Positions 41,751-49,140 of a stretch of DNA of 64,000 nucleotides are shown here, piece by piece (positions within the stretch are counted from its first letter, which is position 1; every line of letters begins with the position of its first letter). The notes under the pieces are model-generated. The model had not been told where the DNA came from. It worked only from the letters and a program-made list of their open reading frames with translations, and ran no database searches. The position numbers were made by a program, and so were the translations under genes. The stretch lies in the IMG/VR virus record IMGVR_UViG_3300023174_000040, positions 62,001 to 126,000 of that record; one strand, 5' to 3'. Source of the stretch: a virus.

Positions 41751-42216
41751 AATTTGTAAACTAATGGGCTGGGATGGCAGTGAGTGGTATCAAGTTAAGA
41801 AAAAAGGTTGGTTATTTTGGAATTGGGTTGGGAAATGTGAAGGCCCAATAGAATTGCCGTTATTTGTTGAGTTAAAATTTTCTACTTTTGAAGACGCTGC
41901 GAAGTGGATAGAACAACATGAAAAATTGATTAATAATAGAAAACCAAAAATATTAGAAGAAGTTACATATAATGAATCAGTTGAACAGGCAAGTCGTTTA
42001 GGCTATATCAACAATCATAAATATGGAACGGAAAAAGTGGAAAAAGATTTTGCAGACACAGAGACTCTGATACTGCTGGAATTAGTTCAATTAAAAATTG
42101 CCGTAAGGTCTTTGCTGGATGATGTTAACGAAAGATACCCAGATAAAAATCCAAGAGAATGGACTTGCAAACATATGCAATTACTGGATGACTTAATACA
42201 GAAGGACGTTGTGTAA
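41740..42216 (+). CDS. KYKICK-family protein with extended C-terminus
   Basis: 158 residues from ATG 41740 (RBS GAGGAAG). The first 35 residues match the short protein at 31830; the extra 80-residue C-terminus (EKVEKDFADTETLILLELVQLKIAVRSLLDDVNERYPDKNPREWTCKHM) is helical and unique. Function unknown. Confidence 0.6.
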   Translation: MKYKICKLMGWDGSEWYQVKKKGWLFWNWVGKCEGPIELPLFVELKFSTFEDAAKWIEQHEKLINNRKPKILEEVTYNESVEQASRLGYINNHKYGTEKVEKDFADTETLILLELVQLKIAVRSLLDDVNERYPDKNPREWTCKHMQLLDDLIQKDVV

Positions 42217-42232
42217 GAAAGGCCAACAACAG

Positions 42233-42493
42233 ATGAAAATTCCTCATTCAAGAACAAGAGAGCAAATTATAATTTCAATGTGTTTTACTTATCGCCATGA
42301 TTATGGTCTTGCTAAAAGTCCCGGTGTTAGTGGAATGATTAGTGGCGGAATGACCGAAGAACAAAGAAAACTTTTGTATAATCAAATGGCTCAAATATTT
42401 GATAATGATATTGCTCCATATGTAGACTTGAAATGTTTTGGTGAAAATATTCCATGTTCAACTAAAAAATTTCGTGATCAACCATTTCACTAG
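42233..42493 (+). CDS. Small hypothetical protein
   Basis: 86 residues from ATG 42233 (MKIPHSRTREQIIISMCFTYRHDYGLAKSPGVSGMISGGMTEEQRKLLYNQM ...). The RREQI-plus-MCxTxRHDYGL layout is typical of small conserved phage proteins. No RBS consensus; a TTG start at 42209 is possible. Confidence 0.55.
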   Translation: MKIPHSRTREQIIISMCFTYRHDYGLAKSPGVSGMISGGMTEEQRKLLYNQMAQIFDNDIAPYVDLKCFGENIPCSTKKFRDQPFH

Positions 42494-42519
42494 TTCCAAA
42501 ATGATATGTGGAGAAAACA

Positions 42520-42822
42520 ATGAACACACTAATTAATGTGCTAGGAGGTATCAATATTATTCTAGCCGTCATGAGTTTTTTGCCATGTTTAATGGGAGGA
42601 CTAATGATATTTGATGCTCCTGGCTCAACAGAAAAAATATCGAATCATATAGTATCATTTTTGTTTTTAAGTTTTCCAGTAGTTTGTTTAGTTTGTGGAA
42701 TAATGTCTTTGTTTGTTAATAATAAATACCCCATTTATTTTGCACTATTTCCTATAGTTGAAGGAACAACATTCGTTTCAATATTGTATTTAATTTCATG
42801 GCAACGGAAAAGAATTAAGTGA
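42520..42822 (+). CDS. Small membrane protein
   Basis: 100 residues from ATG 42520 (RBS GGAGAAAA). Three or four hydrophobic helices (INIILAVMSFLPCLMGGLMIF; IVSFLFLSFPVVCLVCGIMSLFV; IYFALFPIVEGTTFVSILYLI). Unknown function. Confidence 0.6.
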   Translation: MNTLINVLGGINIILAVMSFLPCLMGGLMIFDAPGSTEKISNHIVSFLFLSFPVVCLVCGIMSLFVNNKYPIYFALFPIVEGTTFVSILYLISWQRKRIK

Positions 42823-42859
42823 AATAATAGGCCTAAACACATTACTTTAGAGGAATAAC

Positions 42860-43780
42860 ATGGATGAAAAAATCAAAATCACCACAGAAGGTAAATCTGT
42901 AGTTGCTACTCATAAAAATAAAGTTATTCGCAAATGGGATACTTTTTTCTACTTTAGCACAAAACTAGTGCTTCAATCACTTTCTCGGCCTTGGCATGAA
43001 AAGCAATTAACTGAAGAAGAATTTAAATCTAAAAATCCTCTCTTTTCTTTTGTTAAAAAAGATGTTTTATCAAAAGTATATCGTGCCTACTTAATAAAAA
43101 ATAATTACAGTTCTTTTAAAGAAGAATATGGAATAACCGCCTCTACCGCTAGAAAAATCATAAATTCAAAAATGAAGGAGATTTGGGTTGTAGACCCATA
43201 TCTTTTTACAAAGTTTTGTTTTAATTTAAAAAGAAAACCAAGCGCCGATAAAGTTCATAGACTCAGTGAGACAGTAGATCTATTAAAGCAAGTTAAAATA
43301 AAAAATCATTTACCTTTGGTTTTTTATTTTGGAGTCAAAGAATCCGAACTACCTTCTTTATTTGGTGAAGATTCTTGGAAAGAAATTTCCAAAAACAGTG
43401 AGTATAGAAACCATGTTTTGTGCAAAAGAGTTTGTAATATTTCTGCTGACTCTTTTTTGCCGCAAAATAGGTTAGAGTATGCTAAAAGATTCAAAGAATT
43501 TAACAAAATAAAAAAAACCGGTGCCCTAGAAAAATTTTATTACGAAAGCAATTTTGAATTGATTTATATTGTTTGTAACATATTTAAAATAAAAGAAATA
43601 AAAGATATCTGTAGTTCAAAATGCTTTGGTTTGCCTCTATGGGGTCAAGTTAACTCTAGTGATCACTATAATTTATTTGTATGTATAAAAGATTTCCTAG
43701 ATCTAGCTAAGAAGCATAAATATAAATACGATATCAATTGGACGAGAGAACAATGGGAAAAAACATTAAAAACCTCATAG
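42860..43780 (+). CDS. Hypothetical basic protein
   Basis: 306 residues, Lys-rich with an HTH-like stretch (SSFKEEYGITASTARKIINSKMKEIW) at about residues 90-115. It precedes the palindromic control region at 43783-43895. Could be a DNA-binding regulator; no family recognised. Confidence 0.6.
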   Translation: MDEKIKITTEGKSVVATHKNKVIRKWDTFFYFSTKLVLQSLSRPWHEKQLTEEEFKSKNPLFSFVKKDVLSKVYRAYLIKNNYSSFKEEYGITASTARKIINSKMKEIWVVDPYLFTKFCFNLKRKPSADKVHRLSETVDLLKQVKIKNHLPLVFYFGVKESELPSLFGEDSWKEISKNSEYRNHVLCKRVCNISADSFLPQNRLEYAKRFKEFNKIKKTGALEKFYYESNFELIYIVCNIFKIKEIKDICSSKCFGLPLWGQVNSSDHYNLFVCIKDFLDLAKKHKYKYDINWTREQWEKTLKTS

Positions 43781-43782
43781 AT

Positions 43783-43895
43783 GTGGCCAAAATAACGGCC
43801 AAAGTGAATTTTCCCGCTCGGTACATTTATGGTAATTTTAAGCCAAAATACTAGAAAATTTCCCGCTCGGGAAAGTGGCCAAAATAACGGCCAAA
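43783..43895 (+). promoter_or_regulatory. Paired palindromes: possible operator region
   Basis: Two exact copies of a 21-base repeat (43783-43803 and 43875-43895), each built on the inverted pair GGCC-aaaataac-GGCC. Between them are two copies of TTTCCCGCTCGG, the second extended to the perfect palindrome TTTCCCGCTCGGGAAA (43859-43874). Related palindromes lie at 44263 and 44334. The layout suggests operators for a dimeric repressor upstream of the gene at 43917. Confidence 0.55.
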
Positions 43896-43916
43896 TAATG
43901 GAGCTTGGAACAAAAA

Positions 43917-44219
43917 ATGAGTGACGTTCCTGAATTAGACCGTTTAATCGAAGAAAACGAAAATTTTCGATGCAATATGAAATGGCGTCGAAGAGACAGA
44001 TCTTCTAAACTCTTTATGTTATTCATGATTTTACTTTTTCCAGTATATTTTTTTAATATTTTTATTTTTGGTGTAGAAGTTGCATCGATATTAATGGTTG
44101 TACTTTTTATTTTATCTCTTTCGCCATTAATTTACGAATGTTCACTTGATATATTTGAAGGTCTTCTTAAAGATAGTTATAAAAATATGGACATGACTAA
44201 AAAGTATAATAGAAAGTGA
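43917..44219 (+). CDS. Small membrane protein
   Basis: 100 residues from ATG 43917 (an earlier TTG at 43905 is possible). Charged N-terminus then two transmembrane helices (LFMLFMILLFPVYFFNIFIFGV and VASILMVVLFILSLSPLIY). Lies directly downstream of the palindromic region, so likely controlled by it. Confidence 0.55.
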   Translation: MSDVPELDRLIEENENFRCNMKWRRRDRSSKLFMLFMILLFPVYFFNIFIFGVEVASILMVVLFILSLSPLIYECSLDIFEGLLKDSYKNMDMTKKYNRK

Positions 44220-44262
44220 AGATCTTTACAAAATAAAATTTTTGATTATACTCACCTATTAT

Positions 44263-44349
44263 GTTCCCGATCGGTATTGTTTTCGTTGTTTACAGGACGG
44301 AAATGGGGTAGAGTTGCTCCAGATGGCCTAAATGTTCCCGTTCGGGAAC
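44263..44349 (+). promoter_or_regulatory. Second palindrome cluster
   Basis: GTTCCCGATCGG (44263-44274) and the perfect palindrome GTTCCCGTTCGGGAAC (44334-44349) share the CCCG..CGGG core of the 43859 palindrome. They lie in the 170-base gap before the tRNA-like gene at 44393. Confidence 0.5.
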
Positions 44350-44392
44350 ACATCAGGCTCGAGAAGACCAAGGAATTCGAGGAAACCATCAT

Positions 44393-44492
44393 GGTGAATG
44401 TAGCGTAGTGGTAGCGTGAGGGAAGTTCCGAACTGCGACAGCAGAGTAGGCAAACAAATGCCCTTGTGGTGGTTCGATTCCACCCATTCGCC
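44393..44492 (+). tRNA. tRNA-like gene with an abnormal anticodon region
   Basis: An eight-base-pair-capable acceptor GGTGAATG/CATTCGCC, a D-arm with conserved AGTGGTA, and a T-arm GGTGG-TTCGATT-CCACC are clear. Counting the outer G-C as G-1 and C73 gives a tRNA-His-like acceptor. Between D- and T-arms lie about 50 bases with several small hairpins (AGTT-ccg-AACT, CTGC-gaca-GCAG, GGCA-aacaaa-TGCC) and no normal anticodon loop, so an insert of roughly 25 bases is likely. Anticodon not assignable. Confidence 0.5.
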
Positions 44493-44511
44493 CTGACCAA
44501 AGAAAAAAACA

Positions 44512-44700
44512 ATGACCGAAAAATTTACTGAATTCAAAGAAAGGCTATCTTCTATTGTTAAGGAAGAATATGCAAACGATTGGTTGCAAACCCCAAATAA
44601 AGCTTTTAACGGTAAAAAACCTATTGATTTAATTAATGAAGGAAATTTTGATCCTTTGTTTGAAATGCTGTATAGATTAGAGAGTGGAATACCGGGATAA
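44512..44700 (+). CDS. MbcA/ParS/Xre-type toxin-binding-domain protein
   Basis: 62 residues. WLQTPNKAFNGKKPIDLINEGNFDPLFEMLYRLESGIPG fits the C-terminal toxin-binding domain of Xre/MbcA/ParS antitoxins (formerly DUF2384). No N-terminal HTH and no RES/ParT-type toxin gene is next to it, so it may act as a free-standing antitoxin against a host toxin. Confidence 0.65.
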   Translation: MTEKFTEFKERLSSIVKEEYANDWLQTPNKAFNGKKPIDLINEGNFDPLFEMLYRLESGIPG

Positions 44701-44766
44701 ACAAAAGCAGAACCAAAATGATATCTGACTATCAAGTTGAAGCTGAAATAGAGCCGTGAGGTGAAA

Positions 44767-45645
44767 ATGACTAGTTACTCAGAAAAATATCACCAGTTCA
44801 TCTCAAACGTTACTTATGAGGATGTTGATTGTTTCATTAAAAATGGAACTATGATTAATGGGGAAAAGCCCAACAATATTCAAAAGATAGCTTTGTTTTC
44901 AATTATTAAGACAGAACCATATTATGCTTACTGCTATGCTAGGGATGTAATTAAAGACCGGTGGATTGAAGTTGAAGAAATCATAAAGAATAGCCGTCCA
45001 GAATATATCCATCATTATGCCAAAGATGTTATCAAGGGACGGTGGATTGAGTGCGAAGAGATTATCAAGAGTGATCCCCAGTATGCTTATCTTTATTCCA
45101 GAGATGTAATTAAAAATCGTTGGAATGAAGCAGAAGAGATTATTAAGACTGACCCATATTATGCCTATCTCTATGCTAGAGATATAATTAAAGATCGCTG
45201 GATTGAAGCAGAAAAAATTATTAAAACTAGTCCTGCATATGTTTACTATTACACCAAAGATGTCCTAAAAGATAGATGGATTGAAGCTGAGAGAGTTCTA
45301 ATCCACTATATGTATCTTTACGCCAAAGATATAATTAAAGGCAGATGGATCGAATCAGAAGGGATTATTAAAACTGATCCACGATATGCCTATTATTATG
45401 CTAGAGACGTAATCGAAGGTCGCTGGGTTGACGCAGAAGAAACCATAAAAACTAGTCCAGAGTATGCCTGTGGTTACGCTAAAGATGTAATTAAAGGAAG
45501 ATGGATTGAAGCAGAAGAAGTCATCAAGACTAGTCCAGAATTTCTTTATCAATATGCAGTCGAAGTAATCAAAGGAAGATTATCAGAAGAACTTGAAAGT
45601 GTTTTTGAAACACTCGAGTTTCCTTCCGGTACGGTTGGAGAGTAG
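44767..45645 (+). CDS. Tandem-repeat solenoid protein (YAxxYARDVIKGRWxEAEEIIK repeats)
   Basis: 292 residues from ATG 44767 (RBS GAGGTG). Residues about 45-285 contain nine or ten repeats of about 25 residues of the form (D/S)P.YAY.YA(R/K)DVIK(G/D)RW.EAE.IIK. Invariant Trp, Arg and Tyr positions suggest paired helices stacked in a solenoid, similar in concept to Sel1 or TPR arrays but with a distinct consensus. A related half-repeat lies in the gene at 62478. The last codons (FPSGTVG) are a GGTACGGT motif. Probably a protein-interaction scaffold. Confidence 0.7.
   Translation: MTSYSEKYHQFISNVTYEDVDCFIKNGTMINGEKPNNIQKIALFSIIKTEPYYAYCYARDVIKDRWIEVEEIIKNSRPEYIHHYAKDVIKGRWIECEEIIKSDPQYAYLYSRDVIKNRWNEAEEIIKTDPYYAYLYARDIIKDRWIEAEKIIKTSPAYVYYYTKDVLKDRWIEAERVLIHYMYLYAKDIIKGRWIESEGIIKTDPRYAYYYARDVIEGRWVDAEETIKTSPEYACGYAKDVIKGRWIEAEEVIKTSPEFLYQYAVEVIKGRLSEELESVFETLEFPSGTVGE
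45617..45635 (+). promoter_or_regulatory. GGTACGGT motif at gene end
   Basis: Reads AGTTTCCTTCCGGTACGGT, inside the last codons of the repeat gene and 43 bases before the start at 45679. Followed by GGAG...CTCC. Confidence 0.6.
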
Positions 45646-45678
45646 CGAACCTCCTAAACCTCCCATTAAATAATTAAT

Positions 45679-45939
45679 ATGCCTAAATTTGAAATTACTA
45701 TTGAGCGTGAAGTCCCTAGTGTTAGGGAACGTGCCAAGATTGTGGTAATTGCAGATAGCGTAGAAGATATTAAAGATAACTTTGATCTCGATATGATTAA
45801 TGATGATGATATTGAACTTGAGTGGGAAGAGGTTATGGAGGGTCACGGTGGATTTCCCTGTGATTATGATATTCATAGCATCGACCCCGTGGATGACTCA
45901 GTTGAGGCAGATATTGAACTAACTGATTCTGACGAATAA
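45679..45939 (+). CDS. Small acidic protein
   Basis: 86 residues with strong negative charge (DNFDLDMINDDDIELEWEEVMEGHGG; DSVEADIELTDSDE). Such acidic proteins can mimic DNA, a common phage anti-restriction or anti-defence strategy, but this is only suggested by composition. Flanked on both sides by GGTACGGT motifs. Confidence 0.6.
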   Translation: MPKFEITIEREVPSVRERAKIVVIADSVEDIKDNFDLDMINDDDIELEWEEVMEGHGGFPCDYDIHSIDPVDDSVEADIELTDSDE

Positions 45940-45950
45940 TAAAACAAACA

Positions 45951-45969
45951 AGTTTCCTTCCGGTACGGT
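45951..45969 (+). promoter_or_regulatory. GGTACGGT motif
   Basis: Reads AGTTTCCTTCCGGTACGGT, identical to the copy at 45617, and followed by TGAGA-gtag-TCTC; 35 bases before the start at 46005. Confidence 0.62.
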
Positions 45970-46004
45970 TGAGAGTAGTCTCCATAAAACAAAAGAAACA
46001 AAAC

Positions 46005-46367
46005 ATGAAAACAGTTACTAAAAAGCAAGTAATGATTGGTAATTTGGAAGTTGTTGGTGACGTTCATCTTCTTGAGCAGTGTCACGGCTGCTTGAGTCTT
46101 AATTGGCAGGGAAATGTTGAACGTGTATTGACGCCCACTACAACCAATACGTTCAACGTGCCTCCCGGCAAACGATGGTACGAGCCTATCGACAAGGGCG
46201 GAATCCCGCTGTATGGGTTTAACGAAGCCGGGAATGTAATTTGTTGTATGGTTCTTTTAGCCAAGGGTGAACAAGACCATAAGGGCAACAAGTACAATAG
46301 CGATGTTATTTTGGTTGCACCAGCCGAACGAACAGATACTTGGGGCTGGGACGTTTTGCAGAAGTAG
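46005..46367 (+). CDS. Hypothetical protein
   Basis: 120 residues from ATG 46005. Beta-rich: MIGNLEVVGDVHLLEQCHGCLSLNWQGNVERVL ... NVPPGKRWYEPIDKGGIPLYGF. One CxxC (QCHGC). No family recognised; directly follows a GGTACGGT motif. Confidence 0.6.
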   Translation: MKTVTKKQVMIGNLEVVGDVHLLEQCHGCLSLNWQGNVERVLTPTTTNTFNVPPGKRWYEPIDKGGIPLYGFNEAGNVICCMVLLAKGEQDHKGNKYNSDVILVAPAERTDTWGWDVLQK

Positions 46368-46401
46368 TGATCCCCATAATTTCATAGAAAGATAAAATAA
46401 T

Positions 46402-47328
46402 ATGTCAAAGGAAAGTGCAACAAAGAAGAAGTGTCCCACTTGCGGCAAGGGCATTTCAAGCAAGAAGATTGCAGATAGCCTAATGCCAGATAGCCTGACA
46501 AGTCTTGGGACTGTTGCTAGGCTCAATAAAGATCTCACTAATAAGATCAAGACCCTCACCAAGGATGAAGTGAGGTATATTGTCGATTACTATTATATGA
46601 TTCAAGAGAATCGTAAGCGAAGCACTAATCAGATCACCGCTTTTGGCAAGGATAAAGAGCCTCATGAACTCTTTAGTTTCTTGAACGATCAAACAGAAGT
46701 TCTTGAAACTCAAATCAAACGGGCTATGGATCACTGGACTGATAGTTTTTTGATTGCAAAGATTTTGAAGGATAAGGTTTACGGAATCGGTCCTGTGATT
46801 ACTGCTGGTCTTGTTGCTCATATTGACATCAATAAGGCAAAGACCGCTGGTGCTATTTGGCGTTATGCTGGTCTTGATCCCACAAGTAAGTGGGAAAAGG
46901 GTCAAAAGCGTCCCTGGAACGCCAGCCTTAAAACCCTGTGCTGGAAGGTTGGACAGAGTTTCATGAAGTTCTCTGGTAAGGAAGAGTGCTTCTATGGTAA
47001 GCTTTACAAGTCCCAGAAGGAGTTTCTTGTAAAAAAGAACCTTGAAGGCGGATTCAAGGAACTTGCTGATTCTGTCTTGAATTCAAAGAACTTCAAGAAC
47101 AAGGAAGTTATCGCTAAGTATAAGAGTGGAATTCTGCCAGATGGTCATGTGGATGCTATGGCAAGGCGTTGGGTGGTTAAGTTGTTCCTGAGTAATGTCC
47201 ATGAACTTTGGTGCAAGGTTGAGGGAATTGATTGCCCCAAGCCTTATGTCATGGCTCATTTGGGACACACCCATCATATCATTCAGCCAAATCTTTTGGA
47301 TATTGATGAGTATTTGAAGAAGGATTAA
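46402..47328 (+). CDS. IS110-type transposase C-terminal domain protein
   Basis: 308 residues. The segment DKVYGIGPVITAGLVAHIDINKAKTAGAIWRYAGLDPT ... ASLKTLCWKVGQSFMKF matches the helix-hairpin-helix and catalytic-serine region typical of IS110-family transposases, but the N-terminal DEDD RuvC-like domain is absent. Instead the start has a zinc knuckle, KKCPTCGKG. Codon use resembles the motif-controlled phage genes, suggesting a domesticated protein. Possible DNA-binding role in recombination or replication. Confidence 0.6.
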   Translation: MSKESATKKKCPTCGKGISSKKIADSLMPDSLTSLGTVARLNKDLTNKIKTLTKDEVRYIVDYYYMIQENRKRSTNQITAFGKDKEPHELFSFLNDQTEVLETQIKRAMDHWTDSFLIAKILKDKVYGIGPVITAGLVAHIDINKAKTAGAIWRYAGLDPTSKWEKGQKRPWNASLKTLCWKVGQSFMKFSGKEECFYGKLYKSQKEFLVKKNLEGGFKELADSVLNSKNFKNKEVIAKYKSGILPDGHVDAMARRWVVKLFLSNVHELWCKVEGIDCPKPYVMAHLGHTHHIIQPNLLDIDEYLKKD

Positions 47329-47331
47329 AAC

Positions 47332-47490
47332 ATGAATTACTATATTGAAAAGCATGATATGGAAATTATTCTTGATGCTTTAGAATGTCTGAGTGAACAT
47401 ATCAAGACTAATAACAATAGTCCATATCCTTGGACTGTTGAAGATGTTGATGCACTTTTTCAAAGTTTTGATAATAGCAGGTCAGAGTAA
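47332..47490 (+). CDS. Small hypothetical protein
   Basis: 52 residues (MNYYIEKHDMEIILDALECLSEHIKTNNN ... VEDVDALFQSFDN), acidic and helical; starts three bases after the previous stop. No family recognised. Confidence 0.55.
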   Translation: MNYYIEKHDMEIILDALECLSEHIKTNNNSPYPWTVEDVDALFQSFDNSRSE

Positions 47491-47536
47491 CAGATTATTG
47501 AAAAACTGTTTAAGTCAATGTCTGGGTAAGTAAACA

Positions 47537-47848
47537 ATGAATAAAAAGTTAAATTTTTTTAAAGATTTCACTTTAGGCGATGTCCTAAACAGTATAAATG
47601 AAAAATTTTTAGTTGATATGTCTAAAGATGAAGAAGAATACTTTCTCTGCCAAATAGAAATAGATAAAGTCGAACAGAATGATGTTGGAATTTTTGATGG
47701 AAAAAATTGTATGCGTTGTCTTTCCTCAAAAGATGTTCTTAAATTAATTGATCATATTTTAACAAAAGTCAAGAGTGAACCAGGTTTCTTGATTTTAACA
47801 TGCGTCATGAGTGAACCAGAAGCCCAGATAGGTTTATTGATAACATGA
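47537..47848 (+). CDS. Small protein ending in the 36-bp repeat
   Basis: 103 residues. The first 70 are an ordinary small phage protein (FKDFTLGDVLNSINEKFLVDMSKDEEEYFLCQIEID). The C-terminus is encoded by two units of the 36-bp repeat (47755-47818), read as ILT.V.SEP. This looks like repeat DNA captured at the gene end, or the source of the array at 50185. Confidence 0.55.
   Translation: MNKKLNFFKDFTLGDVLNSINEKFLVDMSKDEEEYFLCQIEIDKVEQNDVGIFDGKNCMRCLSSKDVLKLIDHILTKVKSEPGFLILTCVMSEPEAQIGLLIT
47755..47828 (+). repeat. Two units of the 36-bp-period repeat
   Basis: TATTTTAACA (47755), GAGTGAACCA (47773), GATTTTAACA (47791) and GAGTGAACCA (47809) are spaced exactly 18 bases apart, as in the main array. 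The variable bases next to the last block (gaagccca) are the same as in the array at about 50238. Confidence 0.85.
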
Positions 47849-47926
47849 AAAAATAGTAGAGATCCGGCCGATTCCTTTTACCATTCGGCCCGAGAATAAA
47901 GAAACAAAAAGAAAACCTTAAAAATT

Positions 47927-48382
47927 ATGAATACTATTAAAATAGCCGCTGAAAAAGACTTGAATGTTGTAAATAAAATTTTTGAATGTTGGGACTTTCT
48001 TAAACTTTATGGATTTGTTCACGAGTTTGATGAAGATGAAGAGCAAATTTTAAAGTTTCTAACCGAGACTAAAAAGACTATTGAGAATTTATCAAACAAC
48101 CCAATTCAGACATTGATGGAATCCGATCCACATAATGAAGTTGTAGAAATTAATTTAAGCGGAAACAACGACCCGCTCAAAAGTTTTGTTCAAAATTTAG
48201 AAGATACTAATAAGAACAAAGTATTTTTCTTTTATGCGGATGTTTACGACCAAGTTCCAAATTTTGATTGGCCTAAAATTTGGGAAAAAATTGCCAAAAA
48301 TACAATCGAAGCACTACTGATGGAAAAGTATGAAGTAAAGTGGATGACCGGCGGATACGTTGGCAAATTTCCGGTTGAATAA
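47927..48382 (+). CDS. Hypothetical acidic protein
   Basis: 151 residues, acidic and mostly helical (LTETKKTIENLSNNPIQTLMESDPHNEVVEINLS). A hairpin GGCCGA/TCGGCC (47866-47890) precedes it. No family recognised. Confidence 0.6.
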   Translation: MNTIKIAAEKDLNVVNKIFECWDFLKLYGFVHEFDEDEEQILKFLTETKKTIENLSNNPIQTLMESDPHNEVVEINLSGNNDPLKSFVQNLEDTNKNKVFFFYADVYDQVPNFDWPKIWEKIAKNTIEALLMEKYEVKWMTGGYVGKFPVE

Positions 48383-48384
48383 AA

Positions 48385-48460
48385 CCACATCGTCTGACTT
48401 GTGGTCAAAGATTGGAATTGTTTGGAACAATGTTATAAGTTAGACACCAGGTGATCTTTG
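48385..48460 (+). promoter_or_regulatory. Pseudoknot-capable structured leader
   Basis: Stem 1 CCACA/TGTGG (48385-48404) has a loop with GTCTGACTT (48392-48400) that can pair with AAGTTAGAC (48437-48445). A second stem, CAAAGAT/ATCTTTG (48406-48412/48454-48460), encloses hairpin ATTGTT/AACAAT. It ends 28 bases before the start at 48489. Could be a riboswitch-like or protein-binding leader. Confidence 0.5.
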
Positions 48461-48488
48461 AAAATCTTTAAATAAAGGAAAAGAAAAA

Positions 48489-48794
48489 ATGAACAATAAG
48501 ACTGGTTCAATGGTTTATGCTAAGATTACAGGTCGAGGTGAGTTTCCTATTGATATGTTAAGGTATGATTTGTGTAGTCCTGCAACAGAAGAAGATAGCA
48601 ATTTGATTCGCAGGACATTTTATGGTCTTAATTATAACTGGATTGTGATTGTTAAGCGACCTTTGCTTGAACGACGGCTTAAGAACAATCCTGTTTTTAC
48701 TTATGGTCGTTGGCAGAGTTTTGGTTGTAATATTGTTGAAGTTAATTCTTGTTACGAAAGTCGGATGGTAAAACCGGAAGTAATTGCCGGGTAA
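48489..48794 (+). CDS. Small hypothetical protein
   Basis: 101 residues with RBS AAAGGAAAAG. Pattern DMLRYDLCSPATEEDSNLI ... YNWIVIVKRPLLERRL, seen in small conserved phage proteins. Translation may be controlled by the structured leader just upstream. Confidence 0.6.
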   Translation: MNNKTGSMVYAKITGRGEFPIDMLRYDLCSPATEEDSNLIRRTFYGLNYNWIVIVKRPLLERRLKNNPVFTYGRWQSFGCNIVEVNSCYESRMVKPEVIAG

Positions 48795-48813
48795 TTTAAA
48801 ACTGGAGAAAAAA

Positions 48814-49140
48814 ATGCTAACCGAAATTAGTGTTGTTGCAAGCGATGATGAAACTTTTGAAAAGTATGGTGACGAAATAGACTTTAACATTGAAGTTGAA
48901 TGGGACGAATCAACAATAAGTTGGGAAAGTGATATTTGGAATACTTACGTTGGACCAACTGGAATTTTAGAAGAGTTTGTTGATGCTAAACTTAAGCAAG
49001 CCAAGTTAGATGGCGAACTTATGCCCCTGACTGAAGATCTTGAAAAGTTTGCAATCAAGAAACTGAGGGAGGGATGGCTTAAGGCCACAAATACATCAAA
49101 TGGCTATAGTGGTGAAATCTTAGATATGTATGAAGAATAA
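48814..49140 (+). CDS. Small acidic hypothetical protein
   Basis: 108 residues from ATG 48814 (RBS GGAGAAAA). Acidic (FEKYGDEIDFNIEVEWDESTISWESDIW) with a helical C-terminal half. TAAATG junction with the next gene. Function unknown. Confidence 0.6.
   Translation: MLTEISVVASDDETFEKYGDEIDFNIEVEWDESTISWESDIWNTYVGPTGILEEFVDAKLKQAKLDGELMPLTEDLEKFAIKKLREGWLKATNTSNGYSGEILDMYEE

Noticed and set aside
44393-44492. tRNA-Sec
   Set aside because: An eight-base-pair acceptor is possible, but there is no TTCAAA-type anticodon loop or long D-stem.
44252-44735. Minus-strand frames across the tRNA-like gene
   Set aside because: They run antisense to the tRNA-like structure and the antitoxin-like gene, with no RBS or family match.
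47866-47890. Hairpin GGCCGA/TCGGCC as a terminator
   Set aside because: It has no T-run after the stem; mentioned only as a hairpin.
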